DNA of 16,878 nucleotides from JBCCZC01 sp039188505 (lineage in GTDB: Bacteria; Pseudomonadota; Gammaproteobacteria; Xanthomonadales; SZUA-38): the NCBI GenBank assembly GCA_039188505.1, contig JBCCZC010000075.1, positions 1-16,878 of the forward strand, written 5' to 3'. Positions 7,804 to 14,122 of the stretch are shown piece by piece. The first letter of the stretch is position 1; every line of letters starts with the position of its first letter. The notes below the pieces were generated by a model. It did no database searches. It was given only the letters and a program-made list of their open reading frames with translations, and had not been told where the DNA came from. The position numbers were made by a program, and so were the translations under genes.

Positions 7804-8808
7804 GTGACGGCGCGCATCTTCGTCGCAATCGCCGCCTACGCGGATCCCGAGCTCCCGAGGACCCTGCGCGACTGCAGCGCGATGGCCCGCAACCCGGATG
7901 ATCTGCGCTTCGGCATCTGCTGGCAGCGAGACGACGAGAAACCGATCGACGTCAGCGAGTTTCGAGCCGATCCACGCTTCCGGTTCTACGACGCCACGGT
8001 GGCGGAAAGCCGCGGCGGCCCCTGGGCGCGCAACCATGCGCAGCGGCTGTGGCGGGGGGAGCCGTACACGCTCCAGGTCGACTCCCACATGAAGTTCGAG
8101 CCCGACTGGGACGCAAGGCTCATCGAGATGCTGGAAGCGATGCCGGCGGAAAAGCCGGTGCTATCGATGAACGCACCGCTGTTCTGGTACGACGATGACG
8201 GCACGCTGCATCGAAAATTCGAGATGGGCGTGCCGACCACGAAGGTCAGCCAGTGGATCGAAGACCAGGCGCTGGCGCCCTGGTTCGATTTCGGCCCGCC
8301 GAATACGCAGAACCCGGGGCGGACGCGCTTCATCAACGGCAACTTCGCCTTTTCCCGGGGCCAGTGGAACGTCGAGGTGCCTCAGGATCCCGATCACTAC
8401 TACTGGGGCGAGGAGTTCAACGTCACGCTGCGCTCGTTCACCTGGGGCTACGATTTCTTCCTGCCGACGGAGGTCGTGGCCTGGCACCTGAATCACATCG
8501 ACGGTCCGCCGCGCCGGCACTGGGAGCACGGCGACGAGGTCGTACGTCGACGGTGCGCGACCGCCTTCGATCGCCTGCGCAAGCTCATGAACGGCAACGA
8601 TCGGGCGTTGGGACCGTACGGCCTGGGCAAGCGCCGCACGCTCGCCGAATACGAGGCGTTTGCTGGCTTCGACTTCCGCGGAAAACGGGCTCACCCCGAC
8701 GTCTTCACCGGCACGAATCCGGATCCGACGACGATCCGGTCACCGGGTGACTGGGACGCGTGCATCACCTTTGCCGAAGCCCAGCAACGCGGGCTCTGCC
8801 CGTCCTGA
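7804..8808 (+). CDS. GT60 polypeptide N-acetylglucosaminyltransferase-like protein
   Basis: A 334-residue protein starting at GTG, with a perfect GAGGAG ribosome site at 7793-7798 inside the end of the previous gene. Seen: RIFVAIAAYADPEL at 4-17, LRFGICWQ at 34-41, GGPWARNHAQRLWRGEPYTL at 71-90, then QVDSHMKF at 91-98 (a DxH metal/nucleotide motif), a TRFINGNFAF segment, WGEEFNVTLRSFTWGYDFFLP and a late WHLNHIDG. This is the GT60 pattern. The best-known member, Dictyostelium Gnt1, attaches GlcNAc from UDP-GlcNAc to a hydroxyproline of cytosolic Skp1; other members glycosylate Ser/Thr of secreted proteins. No signal or membrane segment is present, so action in the cytoplasm is expected. It sits directly before the Pro/Thr-rich peptide gene and near two prolyl-hydroxylase-like genes, which makes Hyp or Thr of that peptide a candidate acceptor (inference). 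Confidence 0.88.
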   Translation: MTARIFVAIAAYADPELPRTLRDCSAMARNPDDLRFGICWQRDDEKPIDVSEFRADPRFRFYDATVAESRGGPWARNHAQRLWRGEPYTLQVDSHMKFEPDWDARLIEMLEAMPAEKPVLSMNAPLFWYDDDGTLHRKFEMGVPTTKVSQWIEDQALAPWFDFGPPNTQNPGRTRFINGNFAFSRGQWNVEVPQDPDHYYWGEEFNVTLRSFTWGYDFFLPTEVVAWHLNHIDGPPRRHWEHGDEVVRRRCATAFDRLRKLMNGNDRALGPYGLGKRRTLAEYEAFAGFDFRGKRAHPDVFTGTNPDPTTIRSPGDWDACITFAEAQQRGLCPS

Positions 8809-8831
8809 TCAGCCCGGCCCCGCGAGGCTTC

Positions 8832-8861
8832 TTGACAGTTTTCGACACGCAATGCGACTCT
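8832..8861 (+). promoter_or_regulatory. Candidate promoter for the peptide-led operon
   Basis: TTGACA (perfect sigma-70 -35) at 8832-8837, an 18-base spacer and GACTCT at 8856-8861, preceded by TGC as in an extended -10. The -10 is poor (two of six). It lies in the 89-base gap between the GT60 gene and the small peptide gene and would give a leader of about 30 bases. A similar TTGACA...AACACT occurs at 16833-16861, after the last gene of the cluster. I see no clear rho-independent terminator in this gap. Confidence 0.4.
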
Positions 8862-8897
8862 CACATCCCTCCCGGGCTGACTGGCTGCGACACTCGA

Positions 8898-9152
8898 ATG
8901 AGCGGACCCGATCGCAAACTCACGCGACGAGATCTTCTTCGATGCGCCTGGTCCAGTCCCGTCGTCCTCTCGATTTCCCTTGGCACGATCGGTCTGACGG
9001 CCGCGCGGGAGGCTCAAGCGGACAAGCCGGCGACGCCGGTTTACCCGACGCAGGCCCAGAAGCCGCCGCCCACGCAGCCCTTCCCGACGACGGCAGCGGC
9101 ACCGGCGAACGCGCCGACCGCTGCGTTATTCCCCACGGCCCACGAGACCTGA
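8898..9152 (+). CDS. Small Tat-signal Pro/Thr-rich peptide, candidate modified-peptide precursor (84 aa)
   Basis: I recognise no family. ATG at 8898 is the only start giving a sensible N-terminus; it lacks a clear ribosome site. Residues 9-15 are T-R-R-D-L-L-R, a good twin-arginine motif, followed by a hydrophobic stretch (about 17-36) and an A-Q-A cleavage-type site ending at 41. The predicted mature part, 42-84, is 43 residues with 11 Pro, 8 Thr and 10 Ala, no Cys and no Ser. It has five Pro-Thr dipeptides (50-51, 58-59, 63-64, 73-74, 79-80), three of them within an aromatic-Pro-Thr repeat: YPT 49-51, FPT 62-64, FPT 78-80. It is the first gene of the operon and is followed three bases later by a PqqD-glycosyltransferase fusion, with prolyl-hydroxylase-like genes downstream. 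I infer a substrate peptide hydroxylated and glycosylated in the cytoplasm and then exported folded by Tat. Alternatively it is merely a small secreted or envelope protein. Confidence 0.75.
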   Translation: MSGPDRKLTRRDLLRCAWSSPVVLSISLGTIGLTAAREAQADKPATPVYPTQAQKPPPTQPFPTTAAAPANAPTAALFPTAHET

Positions 9153-9155
9153 TCG

Positions 9156-10481
9156 ATGGCTAGAACAGCAGGCAACGCCAAGGGCGATCCGGCCACCAGC
9201 GCCCTCGACACGATCCGGCCCGTGCGGGGCGCGAACCCGGACGCGCACGCGGTTGGCGACGAACTCGTTCTCGTACCCGGTGGTGACGCCGACGTCTTCG
9301 CCCTGAATGCAACCGGGCGCGCTATCTGGGAGCTGTGCGACGGTACCCGCTCGCTGCGCGACATCCTCGACACGTTGAAGGAGAAGTTCGAAGGCGACGA
9401 CGTCGACATCCTCGCCGACATGACCGCGGCCCTCTTTCAGCTACGTTCGCTCGGCCTTCTCGACGAGAACTCGCTGCTGAGCCCGGATCAGGTCGTCAGC
9501 GCCGGGGTGCCCGGTAGCGCACCGAAGCGGCGCGTGCGCATCGTCCACGGTATCGAGGACAACACCTATTTCCGCTGGCAGCTGGCCATCATGTTCGAGT
9601 CGCTGGTCGGTCAGCTGCCCGCCGGTTGGTCCATCAGCATCGTCGTGTGCAACAACCATCAGCCAATCTCCTCGGAGCTCGCGCACATCCTCGAGACCTA
9701 CGACGTCGCCTGCTACACCGGCGAGGCACACGCGGACAATCACCACATCGATTTCGCCGGTGGCGGCGATCACTACGTGCCGATGAACCGGGTCGAGGCC
9801 CTCAACGTCATCGCCGGCCACGTCCAGCCCGACGAACTGGTGGTCCTCATGGACACCGACATCTTTCTCTACGGCGACCTCCAGCCCGATCTGTTTCCCG
9901 ATGGCGACGCGATGGCCGCGAACTGGATCATCGGTCAGGAGCGCTATTTCCAGTTCGCGACGAAGGACGAGACGGGCCTGTCGCTGCCGAAGCTGCTCGA
10001 TGCGATGGGCATCGAGGAGACCTTCAAGCCCGGCGGCGTCATGGTGTTTCTCACCGGCGCGACCCTCCAGGCAAACGATCGCAAGGTCGTCCGCGATGCC
10101 TTCCGCTTTCTCCAGATCCTGCGCCTGATGGGACAGATCATGGAGCTGCCACCACACGGGTCCTGGGTGGCCGAGATGGCGTGCTATGCGCTGGCGATGT
10201 ACCCCAGCGGCATCGACTACGAGCTGCTCGATATCGAGCAGTTTGCTGTCCAGGAGCAGCACGCGAAGGATCTTCCCGAGGGCTCCTTCTATCACTATTA
10301 CACGGACATCAACGACGGCTCGGACGGGCCGTTCTTCGAGTCACAGTGGCACAAGCAGCTCTACCGGGAATCGGATTTCCTGGAAGCGGACATCGACAGC
10401 TACCACGCCAATGCGGTGGGCGCGGTCGAGCGCAGCTTCATGGCGGTCGCAAAGCGCGCAAGGGAGCGGCTCCATGGTTGA
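9156..10481 (+). CDS. PqqD-like domain fused to a GT-A peptide glycosyltransferase-like domain (441 aa)
   Basis: Residues about 28-105 match the PqqD fold (PF05402 type): HAVGDELVLVPGG, FALNATGRAIWELCDGTRSL at 48-67, then a helix and FQLRSLGLLDE. PqqD domains act as RiPP recognition elements that bind a precursor's leader. Residues about 125-440 form a GT-A-like transferase: YFRWQ at 138-142, VPMNRVEALNVI at 208-219, VVLMDTDIFLYGDL at 229-242 (DTD as the metal/sugar-nucleotide motif), then AANWIIG. The order Y-x-x-W-Q, N-[RK]-x-x-A, [L/D]DxD resembles plant hydroxyproline O-arabinosyltransferase (HPAT) and peptidyl-serine galactosyltransferase (SERGT) enzymes. The start is three bases after the peptide gene, with no strong ribosome site, suggesting coupled translation. 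Likely role (inference): recognise the upstream peptide through the PqqD domain and add the first sugar. Domain boundaries are approximate; the HPAT/SERGT relation is tentative. Confidence 0.82.
   Translation: MARTAGNAKGDPATSALDTIRPVRGANPDAHAVGDELVLVPGGDADVFALNATGRAIWELCDGTRSLRDILDTLKEKFEGDDVDILADMTAALFQLRSLGLLDENSLLSPDQVVSAGVPGSAPKRRVRIVHGIEDNTYFRWQLAIMFESLVGQLPAGWSISIVVCNNHQPISSELAHILETYDVACYTGEAHADNHHIDFAGGGDHYVPMNRVEALNVIAGHVQPDELVVLMDTDIFLYGDLQPDLFPDGDAMAANWIIGQERYFQFATKDETGLSLPKLLDAMGIEETFKPGGVMVFLTGATLQANDRKVVRDAFRFLQILRLMGQIMELPPHGSWVAEMACYALAMYPSGIDYELLDIEQFAVQEQHAKDLPEGSFYHYYTDINDGSDGPFFESQWHKQLYRESDFLEADIDSYHANAVGAVERSFMAVAKRARERLHG
10461..10466 (+). promoter_or_regulatory. Ribosome binding site deciding the start at 10474
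   Basis: AGGGAG seven bases before ATG 10474, inside the end of the previous gene. It fixes the start of the oxygenase gene, whose frame is also open for about 290 bases upstream (from 10186), where the upstream gene is the real coding sequence. Confidence 0.7.
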
Positions 10482-11106
10482 GGCGATTCCTCTCGAGGCG
10501 CAGGCGCTCGATCCGATTCCGTCACCGGATCAGATCGAGATGCAGACCAGCGAGATGGTCTCCGAAGCGAACTACTACGGGCTGGGCTTCAAGACCTTTC
10601 GACTGCCGACCGAGATTCACAACAGGATGCTCAGGCAGTTCCGATCCTGTACGGCGGACTTTCGCCCGGAAGGGGCCATCGATGCGATCAAGACGACCCA
10701 GCCCCAGGTCATTCCGGCCCTCTATTTCGAGGATCATGCGTTCAACCGGTCCGTGCTCGAGGAGCTTCAGCCCCTGCATGAAGCCTGGTGCGGCATGGGG
10801 CTGGAGCAATCCGCGTGCTACGGCTTTCGGGTCTACCAGCGCGGGAGCTACCTGTTCAATCACGTGGACCGGACCCGAACCCACATCATCAGCTCGACGG
10901 TGTGTATCGACAGCGATGTCGACGAGCCCTGGCCCCTGTACATCGCCGACATCGAGGGGAATGCCTTCACGGTCGACATGACCCCAGGGGACGCGGTGTT
11001 CTACGAAGGCGCGAGCCTGGTGCACGGTCGACCGTGGCCGCTCAACGGGGACTGGTACGCCGGCATGTTCGTCCACTATCGCCCGACCGGGATGGCGCGC
11101 CGATGA
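10474..11106 (+). CDS. 2-oxoglutarate/Fe(II) oxygenase, prolyl 4-hydroxylase-like (210 aa)
   Basis: ATG at 10474 has a strong ribosome site and overlaps the upstream gene by eight bases. The C-terminal half has the double-stranded beta-helix pattern of prolyl 4-hydroxylases: YGFRVYQRGSYLFNHVDRTR at 117-136, with H130 and D132 as the HxD iron ligands, a STVCIDS strand, MTPGDAVFYEGASLVHGRPW with H184 as the distal ligand, then WYAGMFVHYRP at 194-204. Aligned by eye with plant P4H, the lysine that binds the 2-oxoglutarate carboxylate is replaced by tryptophan; R186 or R203 may do this job. The family hydroxylates proline in peptides, or other substrates in related branches. The position between the peptide-recognition transferase and an O-fucosyltransferase-like gene suggests peptide hydroxylation before glycosylation (inference). 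The stop overlaps the next start as ATGA. Confidence 0.82.
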   Translation: MVEAIPLEAQALDPIPSPDQIEMQTSEMVSEANYYGLGFKTFRLPTEIHNRMLRQFRSCTADFRPEGAIDAIKTTQPQVIPALYFEDHAFNRSVLEELQPLHEAWCGMGLEQSACYGFRVYQRGSYLFNHVDRTRTHIISSTVCIDSDVDEPWPLYIADIEGNAFTVDMTPGDAVFYEGASLVHGRPWPLNGDWYAGMFVHYRPTGMARR

Positions 11107-13112
11107 GGTATCTCCATTACACCAACTATCAGTCGGGCTGCTCGGGCCTGAGCAACGCCATCATGTCCATCGAGATCGGCGTGGTGCTGGCGTTGCTGAC
11201 CAATCGCATGCTGCTGCTCGATGGCAACCGCACGCCGCCCGCCAACATCGTGGACTACCAGGGCCGGGTCGACAACACGACACCGAGCCGCGTGACCGAC
11301 CTGATCGATATCCCGGTACCCTGGGCCGAGCCGGACGACGTGGACACGTCGGGCCTGCGTGCGAAGGAGCTGACCGATCAGCATGTCTTCGGCTCCGCCT
11401 TCTATGTCCCGGGAACGGTGGATATCGAGTCGGAAGACGCGCGGATGTTCGCGCGCGGGCGCGAGACGTGGCTTTGCGAGACCGATGAGTTGCATCACGT
11501 CGATCTGCTGCGCATGTCGGAAGACCCGGTCGTGCTCAACGAGGCGCGTAACCGCACCAACCTCGGCTTCTATTCCTACTTCTTCTACCTCGACCCGGAA
11601 AACCGCCGAGCCGCCTATCGGACCCTGGCGGAAATGCGGGCCAAGGCGCCCTACGAGGAACTGGCTGCCAAGGTTGCCGGTGAACTGGGGGGTTTCAACG
11701 GCGTCCACATGCGCCGCGGAGACTTCAAGGTCACCTACGGCGTGACGACCCTCGATCGACATCCGTGGGAAGCCATCGAAGCGCTGGACTACCATTTCGA
11801 TCGGTCGATGCCGCTGTTGATCTGCACCGATGAGCGCAACGATCCCTTCTTCGACGAGCTCAAGGCGGCCTACACCGATCACGTCTTCGTCGATGAATAC
11901 ATCCTCGACCGTCACGGCAAGGCCTTTGCCGAGCTGCCGACCCATGACAGCATCGCGCTGGCCTATCTCTCCCAGCTGGTCACGTCCTACTCGCAGGACT
12001 TCATCGGCACCATGACCAGCACGTTCACGTCGATCATCCAGCGCTACCGAGGCAATCGCGGGCGCGTGGAGCCCTTCAAATTCCTGTGGAACGAGCTTCC
12101 CGAACCGGGTGATCGCCTCGTTCGTGGCCGCCACGCGGCGAGCGACTGCGTTCCCATGGAGCAGGGCGTCATGGTGCCGGAGTACGAGGGACCGTATTCC
12201 TGGAACCGCTACAGTTCGCTGATCAATCCAGGCTGGATGCGCGAGTGGCCGGAGAGCATTCTCACCGCGGAGGTTCTCGAGACCGGACTGCTTGGTTCGT
12301 CGACCGACGCGTCCGGGCCCGCTCTGGACGTGGTGGCGACGAACCGCAAGCTCGTGCAGTACGACTTCGACGGCCTCGGCGTGGAGTTCCGCTCGGACGT
12401 CCCCGGCATGCTCACTCGCTTTGCGGAGACCTTCGGGATCATCGGCTCGCCGCAGGTTCGCAATATCGTTGCGCGCTACGAGGTCAGCCAGAGCCAGGAC
12501 GAGGGCGATGATCAGCTGGCGATCACCTTCAACGGTCGGTCGTTCGGCGTTGCCGGGACCGTCGACGACGTCATGACGGCCATCGTGGATCACCTCGTTC
12601 ACCAGCTGGGCGTCGGCCGGGTCAACCATACGTGGATCCAGGGGATGGCCTTCGAGCAGGGACGCCAGGCCATCATCGTCGTCGGCGACAAGAACAGCGA
12701 CATCGCCGACAGCCTCTGCACCGGCGGCTGGGATTTGCTGGGCGACATCGTCGTGCCCGTGCGCCAGAAGACCCTGGAGATCGCGCCGTTCTCGCGCTAC
12801 TACTGGCCCGTCGGCGGATCTGCGCGGCACCGCCGGGAAACGCTGAAGCTCAAGGCCCTCGTGTTCGCCCATGAGGCGCTGCACTCGGTGGACGAAATGG
12901 TTCAGCTCTCGCCAGCGGTCGGTATGGCGCGCGCCCTCGGCGTCTGCGTCGATTACCGGGTGAATCCGGACAAGGCCATGAAGAAACTCATTGCGCTGGT
13001 CGAGGCCATTCCAGTCTTTGCCGTCAACTACAGCGACCCGTCCCGGCTGCCGAACACGATCGGCGTCCTCGCCGAGAAGGACGCGGCCCAATCCGATCAA
13101 GCGGAGGCCTGA
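11103..13112 (+). CDS. O-fucosyltransferase-like domain fused to an HprK-like domain lacking the P-loop (669 aa)
   Basis: ATG at 11103 overlaps the previous stop (ATGA), so translation is probably coupled. Residues 1-330 resemble GDP-fucose protein O-fucosyltransferases (GT65/GT68 fold): GCSGLSNAIMSIEIG at 12-26, FNGVHMRRGDFKVTYG at 198-213 (GDP-binding HxRRGD), LLICTDERNDPFF at 238-250, and YSQDFIGTMTSTFTSII at 296-312. Residues about 405-640 resemble the HPr-kinase-like proteins often found with PqqD genes: a beta-rich start, HTWIQGMAFEQGRQAIIVVG at 509-528, GGWDLLGDIVVPVR at 541-554, IAPFSRYYWPV at 560-570. The nucleotide-binding loop that should follow VVG reads DKNSDIAD, without GK[ST], so kinase activity is unlikely and a binding or structural role is more probable. 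Likely a peptide or glycan fucosyl- or other hexosyltransferase; the acceptor is unknown. Confidence 0.82.
   Translation: MRYLHYTNYQSGCSGLSNAIMSIEIGVVLALLTNRMLLLDGNRTPPANIVDYQGRVDNTTPSRVTDLIDIPVPWAEPDDVDTSGLRAKELTDQHVFGSAFYVPGTVDIESEDARMFARGRETWLCETDELHHVDLLRMSEDPVVLNEARNRTNLGFYSYFFYLDPENRRAAYRTLAEMRAKAPYEELAAKVAGELGGFNGVHMRRGDFKVTYGVTTLDRHPWEAIEALDYHFDRSMPLLICTDERNDPFFDELKAAYTDHVFVDEYILDRHGKAFAELPTHDSIALAYLSQLVTSYSQDFIGTMTSTFTSIIQRYRGNRGRVEPFKFLWNELPEPGDRLVRGRHAASDCVPMEQGVMVPEYEGPYSWNRYSSLINPGWMREWPESILTAEVLETGLLGSSTDASGPALDVVATNRKLVQYDFDGLGVEFRSDVPGMLTRFAETFGIIGSPQVRNIVARYEVSQSQDEGDDQLAITFNGRSFGVAGTVDDVMTAIVDHLVHQLGVGRVNHTWIQGMAFEQGRQAIIVVGDKNSDIADSLCTGGWDLLGDIVVPVRQKTLEIAPFSRYYWPVGGSARHRRETLKLKALVFAHEALHSVDEMVQLSPAVGMARALGVCVDYRVNPDKAMKKLIALVEAIPVFAVNYSDPSRLPNTIGVLAEKDAAQSDQAEA
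13103..13107 (+). promoter_or_regulatory. Ribosome binding site for the 13118 gene
   Basis: GGAGG ten bases before ATG 13118, within the last codons of the upstream gene. The five-base gap to the previous stop and this site support operon membership and the chosen start. Confidence 0.55.
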
Positions 13113-13117
13113 GAGCC

Positions 13118-14122
13118 ATGGCGCAAGCAGCCCGGGATGTCTTGGTAAAGCTCATGCTCGAAGGCGGGCATACGCAGGAATTCCTCATGGCCGAGGGTTC
13201 AGCAGAGCTCTACGACCTGTTCACCTGCGTGGTCAATCGCGGCAGCGCCGGCGCCGACCGCTTCTTCCAGATCCCCCTCGACGGCGGGCGACGGGCGCTC
13301 TCGTTCCGTGCCAGCCAGGTGGTGGCCATCACGACCACGCCGCCCGTCGTCATTCAGCTCGACGAGCCGGCTCTGGAAGAAGCGGTCGCCGAGCCGCCGC
13401 CACCTCCCGAGCCTCCCGCACCGGCTCGCATCGAAGCGCCGCGCCATCTGATCATCGACGACTTCATGAGCCCCGGCGAGCACCAGGACATGCTCGCCTA
13501 TGCCATCCAGCGCGAGGAGCGCTTCGAGGTCGGGACCGTAGCCGGAGAGGAATCGGCGCACCGGCAGAACCGGGTGTTCATGAAATTCGAGGCCGAGCCG
13601 CACTCGATCCTGATCCAGAATCGCCTGCTCGTCTGGCTGCCGTTCATGCTGCGCAGGCTGGGGCGCGATCCCTTTCCCGTCGCGCGCATGGAGTCGCAGC
13701 TCACGGCCACCAACAATGCCGGCTACTATCGCCAGCACGAGGACGTGGGTCGCGGTGGCGCCCAGGAGACCAGCCGCGCGCTGAGCTGCATCTATTACTT
13801 CTTCGCGGAACCGAAGCCGTTCCTGGGCGGATCGCTGAAGTTGTTCGACACCCTGGTGCATCCGAACGGACAGCGCGGACCGGCCGAATCCAGCGTCGAA
13901 CTCGAGCCCCGGGCCAATCGCCTGATCGTCTTCGAGAGCGACACCTTTCACGAGCTGATGCCCGTTCGCTGCCCGGGCGGGCGCTTCGCCGATTCCCGCT
14001 TCGCGATCACCACCTGGATCTGGCGGTCCGAGAACGACGACCCCGACCAGCGCTTCGGGTGGGGGCATTTCCGCTGCAACCGGACGCCTCCGGGGCTGTC
14101 GAGCGGGGAGGACGAGGCATGA
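13118..14122 (+). CDS. 2-oxoglutarate/Fe(II) oxygenase, prolyl 4-hydroxylase-like, with a novel N-terminal domain (334 aa)
   Basis: Three parts. Residues 5-82 form a small, probably beta-rich domain (KLMLEGGHTQEFLMAEGSAE at 11-30, then FFQIPLDGGRRALSF) that I do not recognise. Residues 91-104 are a proline-rich linker (PPPPPEPPAPA). Residues 105-303 are an oxygenase of the P4H/PF13640 type: HLIIDDFMS at 110-118, LTATNNAGYYRQHEDVG at 195-211 with H207 and D209 as iron ligands, IYYFFAEPKPFLGGSLKLFD at 225-244, RLIVFESDTFHELMPV with H278 as distal ligand, and SRFAITTWIW at 293-302 with R294 as the 2-oxoglutarate anchor. All catalytic residues are present. The family hydroxylates prolyl residues or related substrates; in this cluster the Pro-rich peptide is the obvious candidate (inference). 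The stop overlaps the next ATG (ATGA). Confidence 0.87.
   Translation: MAQAARDVLVKLMLEGGHTQEFLMAEGSAELYDLFTCVVNRGSAGADRFFQIPLDGGRRALSFRASQVVAITTTPPVVIQLDEPALEEAVAEPPPPPEPPAPARIEAPRHLIIDDFMSPGEHQDMLAYAIQREERFEVGTVAGEESAHRQNRVFMKFEAEPHSILIQNRLLVWLPFMLRRLGRDPFPVARMESQLTATNNAGYYRQHEDVGRGGAQETSRALSCIYYFFAEPKPFLGGSLKLFDTLVHPNGQRGPAESSVELEPRANRLIVFESDTFHELMPVRCPGGRFADSRFAITTWIWRSENDDPDQRFGWGHFRCNRTPPGLSSGEDEA

Noticed and set aside
6218..7828. Long minus-strand open frame (about 530 codons)
   Set aside because: Antisense shadow of the GT61-GT10 fusion, where GPHGG and YYTEK motifs prove the plus strand is coding.
8760..8897. Earlier start for the small peptide gene at ATG 8760
   Set aside because: It lies within the GT60 gene and would put 46 residues before the twin-arginine motif; Tat signals sit near the N-terminus, so ATG 8898 is preferred.
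10788..11102. Upstream extension of the 11103 reading frame
   Set aside because: It overlaps the catalytic half of the oxygenase gene and is Arg-rich without motif; ATG 11103 gives an immediate O-fucosyltransferase-like N-terminus.
11076..13100. Long minus-strand open frame (about 670 codons)
   Set aside because: Antisense to the O-fucosyltransferase/HprK-like gene, which has the real motifs and coupled start; the antisense product has no coherent motif.
13388..13440. Polyproline run in the oxygenase as a modification site
   Set aside because: It separates two domains and looks like a flexible linker; nothing shows it is a substrate.
12991..14118. Upstream extension of the 14119 reading frame
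   Set aside because: The frame is open but overlaps the complete oxygenase gene; the HPAT-like motifs begin right at ATG 14119, which has its own ribosome site and ATGA overlap.
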